Source: Promethearchaeia archaeon (GTDB lineage: Archaea; Asgardarchaeota; Lokiarchaeia; Sigyniarchaeales; SOKP01). From it: 41,050 nucleotides of DNA. The stretch spans positions 1-41,050 of the forward strand of contig JAHQWI010000082.1 in assembly GCA_029856085.1 (NCBI GenBank), written 5' to 3'. Of the stretch, positions 16,970 to 26,063 are shown in pieces. Under the pieces are notes generated by a model. That model had not been told where the DNA came from. It made no database searches and saw nothing but the letters and a program-made list of their open reading frames with translations. Position numbers and translations under genes: made by a program. Every line of letters begins with the position of its first letter. Positions within the stretch are counted from its first letter, which is position 1.

Positions 16970-18013
16970 TTGAACTCTTATGAAACTCTAGAAACTTTCC
17001 AATTCTATTTTAAGAAAAAGCTTTGTATCCTTGGAGGTCAAGAAAAATTCAAAAATGAGTTTCAAAAATGTTTAAGTTCAAGTTGCTTACCAATAGAGAA
17101 TAAACAAAATATTGGTGTGAATATTAGTAAAATCGATTATTTTTACAAACCGAAACAGAAATTTGAATATCTTCTATGGAATATAGATTGTGGTCAACGT
17201 AGGGCATTCTTACGTACAATTTTCTACTCTGGTGCTGATGCAATAATAATTTTTATATCTGAAACTAAAATCGATCAAATTAGACAATATTTTGATGAGC
17301 TTCAATCAAAAATACCAGAAATACCGCTCATTTTTTGTATCATTCTTGAAAAACGCTCTAAAAAAGAGATAATAAATTCTTATTTTATAAACGAAGAGTT
17401 TAGCTCAATAATAAAAAAAACCAGTTTTAAAATAAAGGAGATTACCGATCCTATTGAAATACTCAATCAGGTTTCTAGTATTTTTAAGAAAAAAGCAAGA
17501 ATTAAAGAATTAGAGAATAGATTTTTTATCGACTTTATACCACTCACTTCTTTATTTGGTCATAGAGGTATTAGAGATGAGTGTAATGAATATTATGAAC
17601 CAGAAACTCATACATTAAGAATTAGTCAAATTATTAATACGGATTTATTAATTAAATACCTTCAAAAAATAGATTTAGCGATTGATTTTGACTACCTCAA
17701 TTGGATTAAAATAAAAAATAAAATTTTCGGCACTTTCTCTATTTACTTAAAAAATGGTAATGTTTATTATTTTCCTAAAGTCTGTGAGAAATGTAAAGAT
17801 AAAAATTGTTCAAAGTTTAAAAAGGCCCCATATTATATATGTATTGAGGCGGGGGATTCAAACGGATGGACTAATATTAAAGGATTCAATCAAAATGAAC
17901 TCCTCATTCTTACAAAGGTCTTTGCTTTAAAAGAAGGGGATGAAAAAAGTTTACCAAAATCAGTAATAAAACAGATAAAAAAGATAAATATTTGTGAGTA
18001 TAAACTAAAATGA
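16970..18013 (+). CDS. degenerate small-GTPase-like protein with a C-terminal extension
   Basis: A 347-residue protein whose first 170 residues follow a small-GTPase layout: strand KKLCILGG followed by QEKFKNEF where a P-loop would be, then LLWNIDCGQRRAFL, which copies the switch II WDxxGQ motif, then a GADAIIIFIS strand. The P-loop lysine/serine pattern (GxxxxGKS/T) and a clear NKxD are missing, so nucleotide binding is doubtful. The rest has a CEKCKDKNCSKF cysteine cluster and no known domain. The TTG start is supported by GAGGAAG at 16958-16964. Its stop overlaps the next start (ATGA), so translation of the YjbQ-family gene is coupled to it. Confidence 0.6.
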   Translation: MNSYETLETFQFYFKKKLCILGGQEKFKNEFQKCLSSSCLPIENKQNIGVNISKIDYFYKPKQKFEYLLWNIDCGQRRAFLRTIFYSGADAIIIFISETKIDQIRQYFDELQSKIPEIPLIFCIILEKRSKKEIINSYFINEEFSSIIKKTSFKIKEITDPIEILNQVSSIFKKKARIKELENRFFIDFIPLTSLFGHRGIRDECNEYYEPETHTLRISQIINTDLLIKYLQKIDLAIDFDYLNWIKIKNKIFGTFSIYLKNGNVYYFPKVCEKCKDKNCSKFKKAPYYICIEAGDSNGWTNIKGFNQNELLILTKVFALKEGDEKSLPKSVIKQIKKINICEYKLK

Positions 18014-18432
18014 CTGTAGATTTTCAAACTTTCGATTTAAAGACGAAGGCTTATTTTGATGCAATTAACATCACTCATCAAGTTCAAGTTTCTATTAAAA
18101 GAAGTGGAATTAAAAATGGAATAGTAAATGTACATATAGCTGGTTCGACAGGGGCTATATCCACTATTGAGTATGAACCAGGTTTAGTAGATCATGATAT
18201 CAAAGATATATTAGAAAAGTTAATTCCTTATGAAAAAAACTATGCTCACCATAAGACTTGGCATGACTACAACGGAGCAGGTCACTTAAGAAGCTTTCTC
18301 ATTAAAACTTCACAAACCTTTCCATTTAAAAACCAAAAATTAATCTTAGGAACTTGGCAGCAGATAATTTTCATCGAATGTGACGAAAAACCTCGCTCAA
18401 GAACTATTCATTGTACGATTATAGGTGAATAA
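18010..18432 (+). CDS. YjbQ / UPF0047 family protein
   Basis: A 140-residue member of the YjbQ (UPF0047) family. The family signature is present: NVHIAGSTGAISTIEYEPGLVDHDI, then HHKTWHDYNGAGHLRSFLI with the conserved histidines, and the ending LILGTWQQIIFIECDEKPRSRTIHCTIIG. Members have been reported to have weak thiamine-phosphate synthase activity, but the true role is unclear. It begins inside the stop of the degenerate GTPase gene, which suggests the two products act together. Confidence 0.92.
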   Translation: MTVDFQTFDLKTKAYFDAINITHQVQVSIKRSGIKNGIVNVHIAGSTGAISTIEYEPGLVDHDIKDILEKLIPYEKNYAHHKTWHDYNGAGHLRSFLIKTSQTFPFKNQKLILGTWQQIIFIECDEKPRSRTIHCTIIGE

Positions 18433-18442
18433 AATCCATCTT

Positions 18443-18460
18443 AATTTTTTTTAAAAAAAT
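18443..18460. terminator. bidirectional oligo-T terminator
   Basis: AATTTTTTTTAAAAAAAT lies between two convergent genes and gives an oligo-T tract on each strand, suited to ending both transcripts. Confidence 0.5.
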
Positions 18461-18473
18461 AGAAAAGAAATTT

Positions 18474-18716
18474 TTATTTTTTTGATTGCTGTATTAATTC
18501 TTCCAATTCTGAAATTATAATCTGATATTTATCTCTAAGATGTATTTTTTCAAATTTTCCTCTAAGATCCATAACAGATTTATCAAATTGTTTTAATTGT
18601 TCTGTAAAAACTGGAATTTTCTTATAAGATTCTTCAGTATTCTCTATTATGCTTATCTGATATTCTAAATTTTCTAAAAAATTATTCTTAACTTCAGTCA
18701 ATAATATCATCCTCAT
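18474..18716 (-). CDS. small coiled-coil protein
   Basis: An 80-residue protein, almost wholly helical and charged, with no cysteines or catalytic motif. No family recognised. It starts at an ATG at 18716, with a second in-frame ATG at 18710. The spacing of hydrophobic residues suggests a coiled coil or helical bundle. It sits between the YjbQ-family gene (convergent) and the Rag-like GTPase (divergent), about 280 nt away from the latter. Confidence 0.5.
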   Translation of the reverse strand: MRMILLTEVKNNFLENLEYQISIIENTEESYKKIPVFTEQLKQFDKSVMDLRGKFEKIHLRDKYQIIISELEELIQQSKK

Positions 18717-19000
18717 TAAAAAACTAGTTCATTTAGTAAAATCACACTAATTCCTTTAAAAAATATGAATATCATTTATATGTCATCGCTTTCGCTTCTA
18801 AATCGTGGATCTTTAAGCAGATTCTCATAGAAAGAAGAAATTATTAATATAAGAGTAATATTTAGATAGCATCTCGATATTATAACAAGCAATATAATAA
18901 ATTACAGCAAGTTAAATTCATAAGTCTGCATTCCAAGAAGTTTAAATTAGTATAGACTATTATTTTATTAAATCTAAAAATCGTAAAAGTGTTAAAATCA

Positions 19001-19927
19001 ATGGAAAGTCTTTTAAAAGTAATCATTAGTGGGCTCGATAATGCAGGTAAAACTTCGATCTTGACTGCTTTAGATAAAAAATATGATTTTCAAAAAGATA
19101 TTGTTCAATTGAAGCCAACGATTAGGGTTGAATATCACAAGATGAATTTTTTGAGGAATAATACCATATTCTGGGACATGGGGGGACAAGATCAATACCG
19201 AGACATTTATATAAACTATCAGGATGTTTATTTCGATGCTACTGATTTACTCATCTATGTGATTGATATCCAAGATCCTGAAAGGTTCGAGAACTCGCTT
19301 GAGTATTTAGATGCAATTTTAACTTTTTTTACTGAAAGTAAAATGGATGTACCACTAATAATAACTTTTCATAAGTACGATCCTGATTTAAGAGGAAATA
19401 AAGAGATTTTACAAAATATTGATGAACTAAGGACGAGGATCTTAGATAATTATTCTAATTTTAAAATCCTATTTCAACAAACATCTATTTATGATATTAT
19501 TTCCATTGTCCAGTTAGTATCATATGGACTTTCTGTTTTTGACGATAAATTCTTTGAACTATCTGAATTATTAGAGAATTATATAGAAGTTTTCAAGAGT
19601 CAAGCTCTACTTGTATTTGATCGAAATGGTATTATTATTTCTGAATATTACAGCGATATAGAACCCGAAGTTTATGTTGAATTATTAGAATCAATCAAAG
19701 AACACCTATTCTTACTTAAAAGGATGGAAGAGGAATCGACATATGAATATGATCATGATATTTCTTCAATTGAGCACACGCTTTTCTCCTATTTACATAG
19801 ATTGAAATTAGGATCAGAATTGTTTTTTATTTCAGCTGTAACAAAAGAAAGCCGGAAAGACGATCTATTAATAAATTTTCCAGAATTTCTTGAAGACTTA
19901 TCACAGATTTTAAAAGAATTAATTTAA
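19001..19927 (+). CDS. Rag/Gtr-like small GTPase with a C-terminal roadblock-like domain
   Basis: A GTPase of about 308 residues. The G domain has P-loop SGLDNAGKTS (10-19), a switch I Thr in LKPTIRVEY, G3 WDMGGQDQYR, and G4 written FHKYD, where most Ras proteins have NKxD; the His-Lys form is typical of eukaryotic RagA/Gtr1. After about residue 180 a second domain begins, with ALLVFDRNGIIISEYY near 200-220, a strand-turn-strand like roadblock/longin proteins. Length and order match Rag GTPases (about 310 residues). In eukaryotes these sit at the lysosome and control TORC1; here the partner is unknown. The ATG at 19001 is preferred to a GTG at 18989. No ribosome-binding site is evident. Confidence 0.82.
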   Translation: MESLLKVIISGLDNAGKTSILTALDKKYDFQKDIVQLKPTIRVEYHKMNFLRNNTIFWDMGGQDQYRDIYINYQDVYFDATDLLIYVIDIQDPERFENSLEYLDAILTFFTESKMDVPLIITFHKYDPDLRGNKEILQNIDELRTRILDNYSNFKILFQQTSIYDIISIVQLVSYGLSVFDDKFFELSELLENYIEVFKSQALLVFDRNGIIISEYYSDIEPEVYVELLESIKEHLFLLKRMEEESTYEYDHDISSIEHTLFSYLHRLKLGSELFFISAVTKESRKDDLLINFPEFLEDLSQILKELI

Positions 19928-19936
19928 TAGAAAAAT

Positions 19937-21037
19937 TTAGTCAATCTTCAAAAGATCTCTAGCTTTGTCGATTAATTTTTCCTTTTTCTTTCGATGGCTT
20001 TCAATGAATTTTAAAACCTTTTCGATACATTCTTGTTTATGATCTCCACACATTAATTCTCCTTTAACACACATTTCAAAATCATTCGCTAATTTTTCAT
20101 CATCTTCTTCAAAGTGATACATCAGAATTTTGTAAATCATGCATTTCTGAGGTTCTCCACCTAGCTCACGTTGCTCTTTCAGGTTTCTCCTTCCACCGGT
20201 TAAAGCACCCTTAATTTTTCTTTCAATTGATTCATAAGGTTCATTAAATGTAAAATAACTATTAGGATTTCTCTTAGCCATTTTTTCTGAGCCATCGATA
20301 CCTGCTAACAAATAATGATATGTCGCACCTGGTAAGAAAAATTTCTTGTAGTTTCTTCGAGTTAAATCTCTAGTGAGACGTATATGGGGATCTTGATCAA
20401 TACCTACTGGTACAACAGTTGGTTGTAAACCCTCTAATACTTGGGGTAAAATTATGTCGCCAACTTGAATCAATGAGGAAATGTAGAGTCCAAATGTTCG
20501 TTCTCCATAAATAGCGTTTAACATATTCTGTGTGACTAACCTACTTACCTTAAAACACACGTCCTTTACAATTGGTTCTTTTGATTGTCTCCAGATATAC
20601 GCTTTTTCTGGAGAAGGATCTAAACCAAGTGCTAATACATCAGCAATATTATCGATTGCTGCCGCTTCTGCTTCATCCCAGGGTATCCCGTTGTCTTCCC
20701 AGGACTCAATATCCGCAATTGCATAAAACGCTTTTCCACCCATTTTTTGAAATTCAACGATTTCTAAGGCTGTTGTTAGTGTTCCTAAATGGAACGGTCC
20801 GGATGGTTTAATTCCGCTCATTACTGCCCAAGGTTGTTTTTTTTCAATAGCCTTAAAAACGAGATTCAAATCACGATGCCCAAAAATTATTTTCCTTCTA
20901 ATAAATCTGTTTTTGAGCATTTTCTGTCTTAACGTTTCAGTTATTTCTTCAATTCCAAACTCCCTAATTAATTTTGAATAATCTTCATCTTCAATAGCAC
21001 TTGTCCCCCACGGATCGATTTTAAAATCATGCGTCAT
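19937..21037 (-). CDS. trpS: tryptophanyl-tRNA synthetase (archaeal/eukaryotic type)
   Basis: TrpRS charges tRNA-Trp. The 366-residue protein starts with the DPWGTSAIEDEDYSKLIREFGIEEI segment typical of the archaeal/eukaryotic group. It has the HIGH-equivalent GPFHLGTL (about 79-86), IADIESWEDNG, VGIDQDPHIRLTRDL and, in the KMSKS position, GSEKMAKRNPNS. The KMSKS loop thus reads KMAKR, an unusual form that keeps the two lysines. It converges on the Rag-like gene with 9 nt between stops. Confidence 0.95.
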   Translation of the reverse strand: MTHDFKIDPWGTSAIEDEDYSKLIREFGIEEITETLRQKMLKNRFIRRKIIFGHRDLNLVFKAIEKKQPWAVMSGIKPSGPFHLGTLTTALEIVEFQKMGGKAFYAIADIESWEDNGIPWDEAEAAAIDNIADVLALGLDPSPEKAYIWRQSKEPIVKDVCFKVSRLVTQNMLNAIYGERTFGLYISSLIQVGDIILPQVLEGLQPTVVPVGIDQDPHIRLTRDLTRRNYKKFFLPGATYHYLLAGIDGSEKMAKRNPNSYFTFNEPYESIERKIKGALTGGRRNLKEQRELGGEPQKCMIYKILMYHFEEDDEKLANDFEMCVKGELMCGDHKQECIEKVLKFIESHRKKKEKLIDKARDLLKID

Positions 21038-21104
21038 GCTTTTCTCCTATTGTTAATGTTTGATATTAATAAAAATATATACAGCATAATAAATTTTGAT
21101 AAGT

Positions 21105-21518
21105 ATGAAAAAATTTTCTAAAGAGGAAATCAGAGTTTTAATAAATTTATTAGACTTTTCAAAAATTAAAGGTGAATTAATACCAATAATAATCCAAGAT
21201 CATGAAACTAATGAAGTTTTGATGCTCGCTTTCGCAAATAAAACCGCGATTGAAAAATCTTTAGAAACAGGATATATGCACTATTATTCAAGATCCAGGC
21301 AGAAAATTTGGAAGAAGGGAGAGACTAGCGGCCATTTTCAAGAAATTGAAAAAGTTATTGTAGATTGCGACAATGATTCCCTTTTAGTGATGGTAAAACA
21401 AATTGGGGGTGCATGTCATGAAGGTTATTATTCTTGCTTTTATAGAAATTTTAAGAATGGAAAATTTAATGAAATTAGAAAAAGAATTTTTAATCCTAAA
21501 GATGTTTATGGAAATTAA
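21105..21518 (+). CDS. hisI: phosphoribosyl-AMP cyclohydrolase
   Basis: HisI opens the adenine ring of phosphoribosyl-AMP, the third step of histidine biosynthesis, using zinc and magnesium. Landmarks: MLAFANKTAIEKSLETGYMHYYSRSRQKIWKKGETSGH, then VDCDNDSLLVMVKQIGGACHEGYYSCFYR with the zinc cysteines. The protein has about 137 residues with no HisE domain. The ATG at 21105 is preferred to a TTG at 21096. No other his gene is near; it is divergent from trpS with a 67-bp gap. Confidence 0.94.
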   Translation: MKKFSKEEIRVLINLLDFSKIKGELIPIIIQDHETNEVLMLAFANKTAIEKSLETGYMHYYSRSRQKIWKKGETSGHFQEIEKVIVDCDNDSLLVMVKQIGGACHEGYYSCFYRNFKNGKFNEIRKRIFNPKDVYGN

Positions 21519-21567
21519 ATTTAAACAATTTTCATAAAAAAAGAGATTTTTATTTAGAATTTCTAAA

Positions 21568-21583
21568 GTTTTATATATTTTTT
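21568..21583 (+). promoter_or_regulatory. candidate promoter of the first Lrp-type gene
   Basis: GTTTTATATATTTTTT, identical to the stretch in front of trmI, lies about 60 nt before the ATG at 21640 and contains a TATA-like core. Confidence 0.35.
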
Positions 21584-21639
21584 ACAATAAATTATATTGG
21601 TTTTAATTAAAAATCTTTTTTAGGCAAGGGTTGCACTCC

Positions 21640-22098
21640 ATGAAAAAAGAGAAGGCTCTGGATGATATTGATAAGAATATTATAAGAATTCTTCAAAATG
21701 ATGCACGTACAAGCTATAGGGAGATCCAGGAGCGGCTAGGAATCTCGATTGGGACTATTCATAATAGAATTTCTAAATTAAGGGATTCAGGTGTTGTCCA
21801 AGGGTATACCCTGCGACTGAACAATGAAAAGCTAGGATATAAATTGACATTTTTAATCAGAGTTAATGTAGATGGAAAACATACAGAAGAGATATTAGAA
21901 GACCTTAAGAATATTCCTGAAGTCTGCTCTATTTTTCATACCACGGGTGAACAATCTGCTGCATTAATCTGTAGATTTATAGATAGTGATTCAGTCCATC
22001 AGTTTATCAGAGAGTTGAATCAGAAGGAGTATGTTACACGAACTAACTCGAATATGGTTTTAAAAGAGTACAAAAACAGTTCATTTGTGGAAATCTAA
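21640..22098 (+). CDS. Lrp/AsnC-family transcription regulator
   Basis: A 152-residue Lrp/AsnC regulator. Residues 6-60 form the winged helix-turn-helix (LDDIDKNIIRILQNDARTSYREIQERLGISIGTIHNRI), and the rest is the ligand-sensing alpha-beta domain with VCSIFHTTGEQSAALIC. These proteins form dimers to octamers and respond to amino acids or related molecules. The ATG at 21640 is used; a TTG at 21631 is in frame. The target may be its own promoter or the thermosome gene downstream, but nothing shows this. Confidence 0.92.
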   Translation: MKKEKALDDIDKNIIRILQNDARTSYREIQERLGISIGTIHNRISKLRDSGVVQGYTLRLNNEKLGYKLTFLIRVNVDGKHTEEILEDLKNIPEVCSIFHTTGEQSAALICRFIDSDSVHQFIRELNQKEYVTRTNSNMVLKEYKNSSFVEI

Positions 22099-22293
22099 TT
22101 CATCTACGCTTTAATGTGTTCAAATGACTTGGCGTATTGAGCTCTTAAAAAGCCAGATATCCTAACTATAAATAAGTAAGTAAGATCACTCTTTCATTTC
22201 AACAATCAAAAAATTTGTTTGTTATCATAAAATTGAAACTGATTCAAACTCATCTTCTATTGTTTTTACTGGAAAAAAGTAAACTTTTTTTAG

Positions 22294-22306
22294 TTATATA
22301 TATATA
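22294..22306 (+). promoter_or_regulatory. TATA box of the thermosome gene
   Basis: TTATATATATATA lies 60 nt before the ATG at 22366, placing transcription start about 35 nt before it. A strong archaeal TATA match. Confidence 0.55.
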
Positions 22307-22365
22307 GATCCCTAAATCATAAAATTTATTTTAAAATCAAAAAAATCATAAAATCGTGAAAAAAT

Positions 22366-23937
22366 ATGTCAGGCGTTCCAATTATTATACTTAAAGAGGG
22401 AACAGAAGAAACTCGTGAAAAGGAGGCCCGAAAACAAAATATATCGGCGATGGTTGCTATTGCTGAGGCTGTGCGATCTACACTCGGCCCAAAGGGTATG
22501 TCAAAAATGCTGGTTGATTCTATGGGTGATGTAACTATTACTAATGATGGAGCAGAAATATTGAAGAATCTCGATATCGAAAATATCTCTGCGAATATGA
22601 TGGTAAATGTAGCTAAGTCGATTGATGATGATATAGGAGATGGGACTACATCTGCTGTAATTTTTTCTGCCGCACTATTAGATAATGCTTTAGATTTAAT
22701 TGAACAAGATATTCATCCAAAACCCATTACCCACGGATATAAATTAGCAGCTGATAAATCACTTGAAATTATCAAAGAGATTGCAGTGAAAATTCCTGAA
22801 GATAGCGATGAAATCCTTATGAATGCTGCAAAAACCGCTATGAATGCGAAAGATATCTCTCCATTAAAGGAATTTTTCGCAGATTTGGCCTTAAAAGCAG
22901 TAAAACAAATAGCAGATGACGGAAATACATTTGGTAAAGTAGCTAATGTAAAAATTGTAAAAGCTCCTGGAAAGTCTTTAAAAGATAGTGAATTAATTAA
23001 TGGCGTATACATTCAGAAAGAAAAAGTTAATACCATGATGCCTGAAGTTATAAAGGATGCTAAAGTGGCAGTAATCAGGCGCAAACTCGACGTAAAAAAG
23101 ACAGAATTCGATGCTCAAGTAAGAATCACTAGCCCAACAGAAATTCAAAGGTTTCTTGACCAAGAAGAGAAAATTTTATTAGATTACATGAAGATTTTTA
23201 AAGATTTGGGAGTTAACATGATTGTAAATAGTAGTGACATTTCCGATAAATTTGGTGCTTTTCTAGCCAGAGATGGAATTGCTGCTATTAAGAACGTTGG
23301 TGAAAGTGACTATAAATCTATTTTAAAAGCAGTGGATGCAAAATTAGTTGATGATTTAACCTCTTTGTCAAGCGATGATTTAGGATTTGCTGAAAAAGTG
23401 CTATTTGAAAAACTTGGCGATGATAATTACACTTTATTTTCAGGATGTAAAAATCCAAAATCTGTTTCTATTTTACTCAAAGGGGGTCTCGATAAGATTC
23501 TTAGCACTGCAGAAGTCTCATTACATGATGTATTGTCGGTAATTGCTAAAATTATGGATACGAAGGCGGTTGTTGCTGGTGGTGGCGCAATTCATATGGA
23601 GCTCTCCAAAAGAATTAAAGCATATGCCAATGAAATTGGTGGAAAAGAACAACTTGCAGTTTCAGCTTTCGCTTTAGCACTTGAAGAAATCCCTAAAACC
23701 TTGATTAGAAATGCGGGTCTGGAAGAAATTGAAAAGCTTACCGAATTAAGAGCAGCACACAAAACAGATGCAGATAAGTGGATTGGAATTGACACCATAA
23801 CTAATACAATTGAAGATAACTTCAAAAAAGGAATCATTGAACCCGCAGAATTATTAAATCATATTATAAAATCTGGGAGTGAATTGGCAAATCTTATCTT
23901 AAGAATTGACCGAATCATTTCGGCAAAAGGTACGTAA
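22366..23937 (+). CDS. thsA: thermosome subunit (group II chaperonin)
   Basis: A subunit of the archaeal group II chaperonin, related to eukaryotic CCT, which folds proteins in a closed double-ring chamber. The 523-residue protein has RSTLGPKGMSKMLVDSMGDVTITNDGAEIL, the ATPase motif GDGTTS near 91-96, VVAGGGAIHMELSKRI near 403-416, and the ELRAAH segment near the end. It lacks the Gly/Met-rich C-terminal tail common in thermosomes. No other subunit gene lies in this window, so whether the ring is homo- or hetero-oligomeric cannot be told. Confidence 0.95.
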   Translation: MSGVPIIILKEGTEETREKEARKQNISAMVAIAEAVRSTLGPKGMSKMLVDSMGDVTITNDGAEILKNLDIENISANMMVNVAKSIDDDIGDGTTSAVIFSAALLDNALDLIEQDIHPKPITHGYKLAADKSLEIIKEIAVKIPEDSDEILMNAAKTAMNAKDISPLKEFFADLALKAVKQIADDGNTFGKVANVKIVKAPGKSLKDSELINGVYIQKEKVNTMMPEVIKDAKVAVIRRKLDVKKTEFDAQVRITSPTEIQRFLDQEEKILLDYMKIFKDLGVNMIVNSSDISDKFGAFLARDGIAAIKNVGESDYKSILKAVDAKLVDDLTSLSSDDLGFAEKVLFEKLGDDNYTLFSGCKNPKSVSILLKGGLDKILSTAEVSLHDVLSVIAKIMDTKAVVAGGGAIHMELSKRIKAYANEIGGKEQLAVSAFALALEEIPKTLIRNAGLEEIEKLTELRAAHKTDADKWIGIDTITNTIEDNFKKGIIEPAELLNHIIKSGSELANLILRIDRIISAKGT

Positions 23938-23961
23938 GAAGGCGGAATGTAATATTAGACT

Positions 23962-23999
23962 GTTTTTATTTTTTTTTCTTTTTTTTCTTTATTTGTTTT
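23962..23999 (+). terminator. T-rich terminator after the thermosome gene
   Basis: A tract of about 38 nt, nearly all T on the plus strand, starts 24 nt after the thermosome stop. It is the strongest oligo-T stretch in the window and fits an archaeal terminator. Confidence 0.55.
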
Positions 24000-24170
24000 A
24001 CATATAATCATGGTTTTGAAATTCTCAGTATAATTTTTATCAAAGATCATCTTATTTTTCGCAAATTTTTATTTAGGACTTGAAAAAGTTAATAAAGTTA
24101 CATAATTTTCCTATAACACATTATACACTAATAGATATCAATATACAAGAACAGCTATACTGTTATCATA

Positions 24171-26048
24171 ATGCAGATCATTGATCAAGAAAATTTTGAC
24201 AAATTAAGAGCATTAAATAATGAAAATGTTATAAAGATTGTAAATGAATTTGTCGACTTGTGTAGACCTTCTAAGGTTACTGTAATAACAGATTCAATAG
24301 AAGATATAGAATATTGCAGACAAACAGCAATTAAAATTGGCGAGGAAGCGAAACTAGAGATTGAGGGACATACAATCCATTATGATGGATTCTTCTCAAT
24401 GTCAAATCACGACCAAGCAAGGGATAAGACAAATACAAAGGTATTAATCCCAAAAGGACAATACCATCCTCCTGCCATAAATACAATTGAGAGAGAAGAA
24501 GGGCTTAAGGAAATTTTGGAAATTATGAAAGGATGTATGGAAGGTAATGAATGTCTAATCCGGTTTTTTTGCTTAGGCCCTAAAAATTCAAAGTTTTCAA
24601 TCCTTGCCCTTCAGCTTACAGATTCTTTTTATGTAGCTCATTCAGAAGATCTCCTCTATAGAGCAGGTTATGAAGAATTTAAAAAATTGAATGGATCTGA
24701 TGAATTCTTCTATTTCATTCATTCCTCTGGAGAATTAATTGGAGATCCTCCAGTAACAAAAAACCTTGATAAGAGAAGAATTTATGTGGATCTACAAGAA
24801 GGGCGTGTATTATCTGTTAATAATCAATATGCTGGAAATAGTCTTGGATTAAAAAAATTAGCTTTAAGATTAGCAATTTATAAATCCAATAATGAGGATT
24901 GGTTAACAGAACATTATTTTATTCTGGGTGTACACCCTAAAGGAAAAAATAGAGTTTCATATTTCTGTGGAGCCTTTCCAAGTGCTTGTGGTAAGACCAG
25001 TACAGCCATGTTGCCTGGTCAGACGATAGTGGGTGATGATATTGCCTATCTTCGCGTATGGAATGATGGATATGCTCATGCTGTAAACATTGAGAGAGGA
25101 ATTTTTGGTATTATCAAAGATGTTAATCCTAAAAATGACCCTGTTATTTTTGAAGCGTTAACAACTCCAAGAGAAACCATTTTTAGTAATGTATTGGTAA
25201 CTGAAGGTTCGCCTTATTGGATTGGTGATGGGAGATCAATCCCAGCAAAAGGTATTAATTTTTCAGGAGAATGGTATATAGGTAGAATTGATGATGATGG
25301 AAAGGAAATCCCACTTGCTCACCCTAATGCTCGATACACAATTCGGATTGAAGAATTAGGTAATGTTGATGAAAATTTGCACAATCCGGATGGCGTTCCT
25401 ATATCTGGAATATTTTATGGCGGACGGGACAGTGATACATTGCCACCTGTCCTTGAAAGCCTAAGTTGGGAACATGGAGTTTTCTTAGGTGCTTCAATTG
25501 AATCAGAAACAACCTCTGCTACGTTAGGTGCTGAGGGTGTAAGACAAATAAATCCTATGTCTAACCGTGATTTCTTAGTTATAAGTATGAGACAGTACCT
25601 CAAAAATCATTTCGACTTTGGTAAAAGACTAAAAAGTTGCCCAAAAGTATTTGCAACAAATTATTTTCTCAAAGATAAGGCTGGAAAGTATTTAAATGGA
25701 ATTTTAGATAAGCTTTGCTGGGTAATTTGGGCAGAAGGGCGAGTACAAAATGATTTTAAGTGTATAAAAACACCAATTGGCTATATACCTATATATACAG
25801 ACTTAGAAATTTTATTTAAACAATATCTTGATATAGATTATAAAGAAGCAGAATATATTGAACAATTCTCTATTCGGACTAAAAAGCTTTTAGAAAAATT
25901 AGAGCGCATTGAATCCATGTATAAAAAAGAAAAAGATGTTCCACAATTTTTTTGGGATATGCTTAATGATCAGAGAAAAAATTTGATAAACTTAAGAAAT
26001 GAGTATAATATGGAAGAAATTTCGCCTTTATTATTAGAAAAGTTATAA
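24171..26048 (+). CDS. pckG: phosphoenolpyruvate carboxykinase (GTP)
   Basis: GTP-type PEPCK interconverts oxaloacetate and phosphoenolpyruvate, linking the TCA-side pool to gluconeogenesis. The 625-residue length is typical. Motifs include the PEPCK P-loop GAFPSACGKTSTAM (about 266-279), DDIAYLRVWNDGYAHAVN and FSGEWYIGRIDDDGKEIP. The GTP-type loop FPSACGKT separates it from the ATP-type enzyme. It converges on the next GTPase gene with 15 nt between stops. Confidence 0.96.
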   Translation: MQIIDQENFDKLRALNNENVIKIVNEFVDLCRPSKVTVITDSIEDIEYCRQTAIKIGEEAKLEIEGHTIHYDGFFSMSNHDQARDKTNTKVLIPKGQYHPPAINTIEREEGLKEILEIMKGCMEGNECLIRFFCLGPKNSKFSILALQLTDSFYVAHSEDLLYRAGYEEFKKLNGSDEFFYFIHSSGELIGDPPVTKNLDKRRIYVDLQEGRVLSVNNQYAGNSLGLKKLALRLAIYKSNNEDWLTEHYFILGVHPKGKNRVSYFCGAFPSACGKTSTAMLPGQTIVGDDIAYLRVWNDGYAHAVNIERGIFGIIKDVNPKNDPVIFEALTTPRETIFSNVLVTEGSPYWIGDGRSIPAKGINFSGEWYIGRIDDDGKEIPLAHPNARYTIRIEELGNVDENLHNPDGVPISGIFYGGRDSDTLPPVLESLSWEHGVFLGASIESETTSATLGAEGVRQINPMSNRDFLVISMRQYLKNHFDFGKRLKSCPKVFATNYFLKDKAGKYLNGILDKLCWVIWAEGRVQNDFKCIKTPIGYIPIYTDLEILFKQYLDIDYKEAEYIEQFSIRTKKLLEKLERIESMYKKEKDVPQFFWDMLNDQRKNLINLRNEYNMEEISPLLLEKL

Positions 26049-26063
26049 GCTACGATAATTCAA

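Noticed and set aside
18717-19000. Intergenic stretch before the Rag-like gene searched for a small RNA
   Set aside because: No stable hairpin or conserved motif was visible; it seems to hold only promoters of the two divergent genes.
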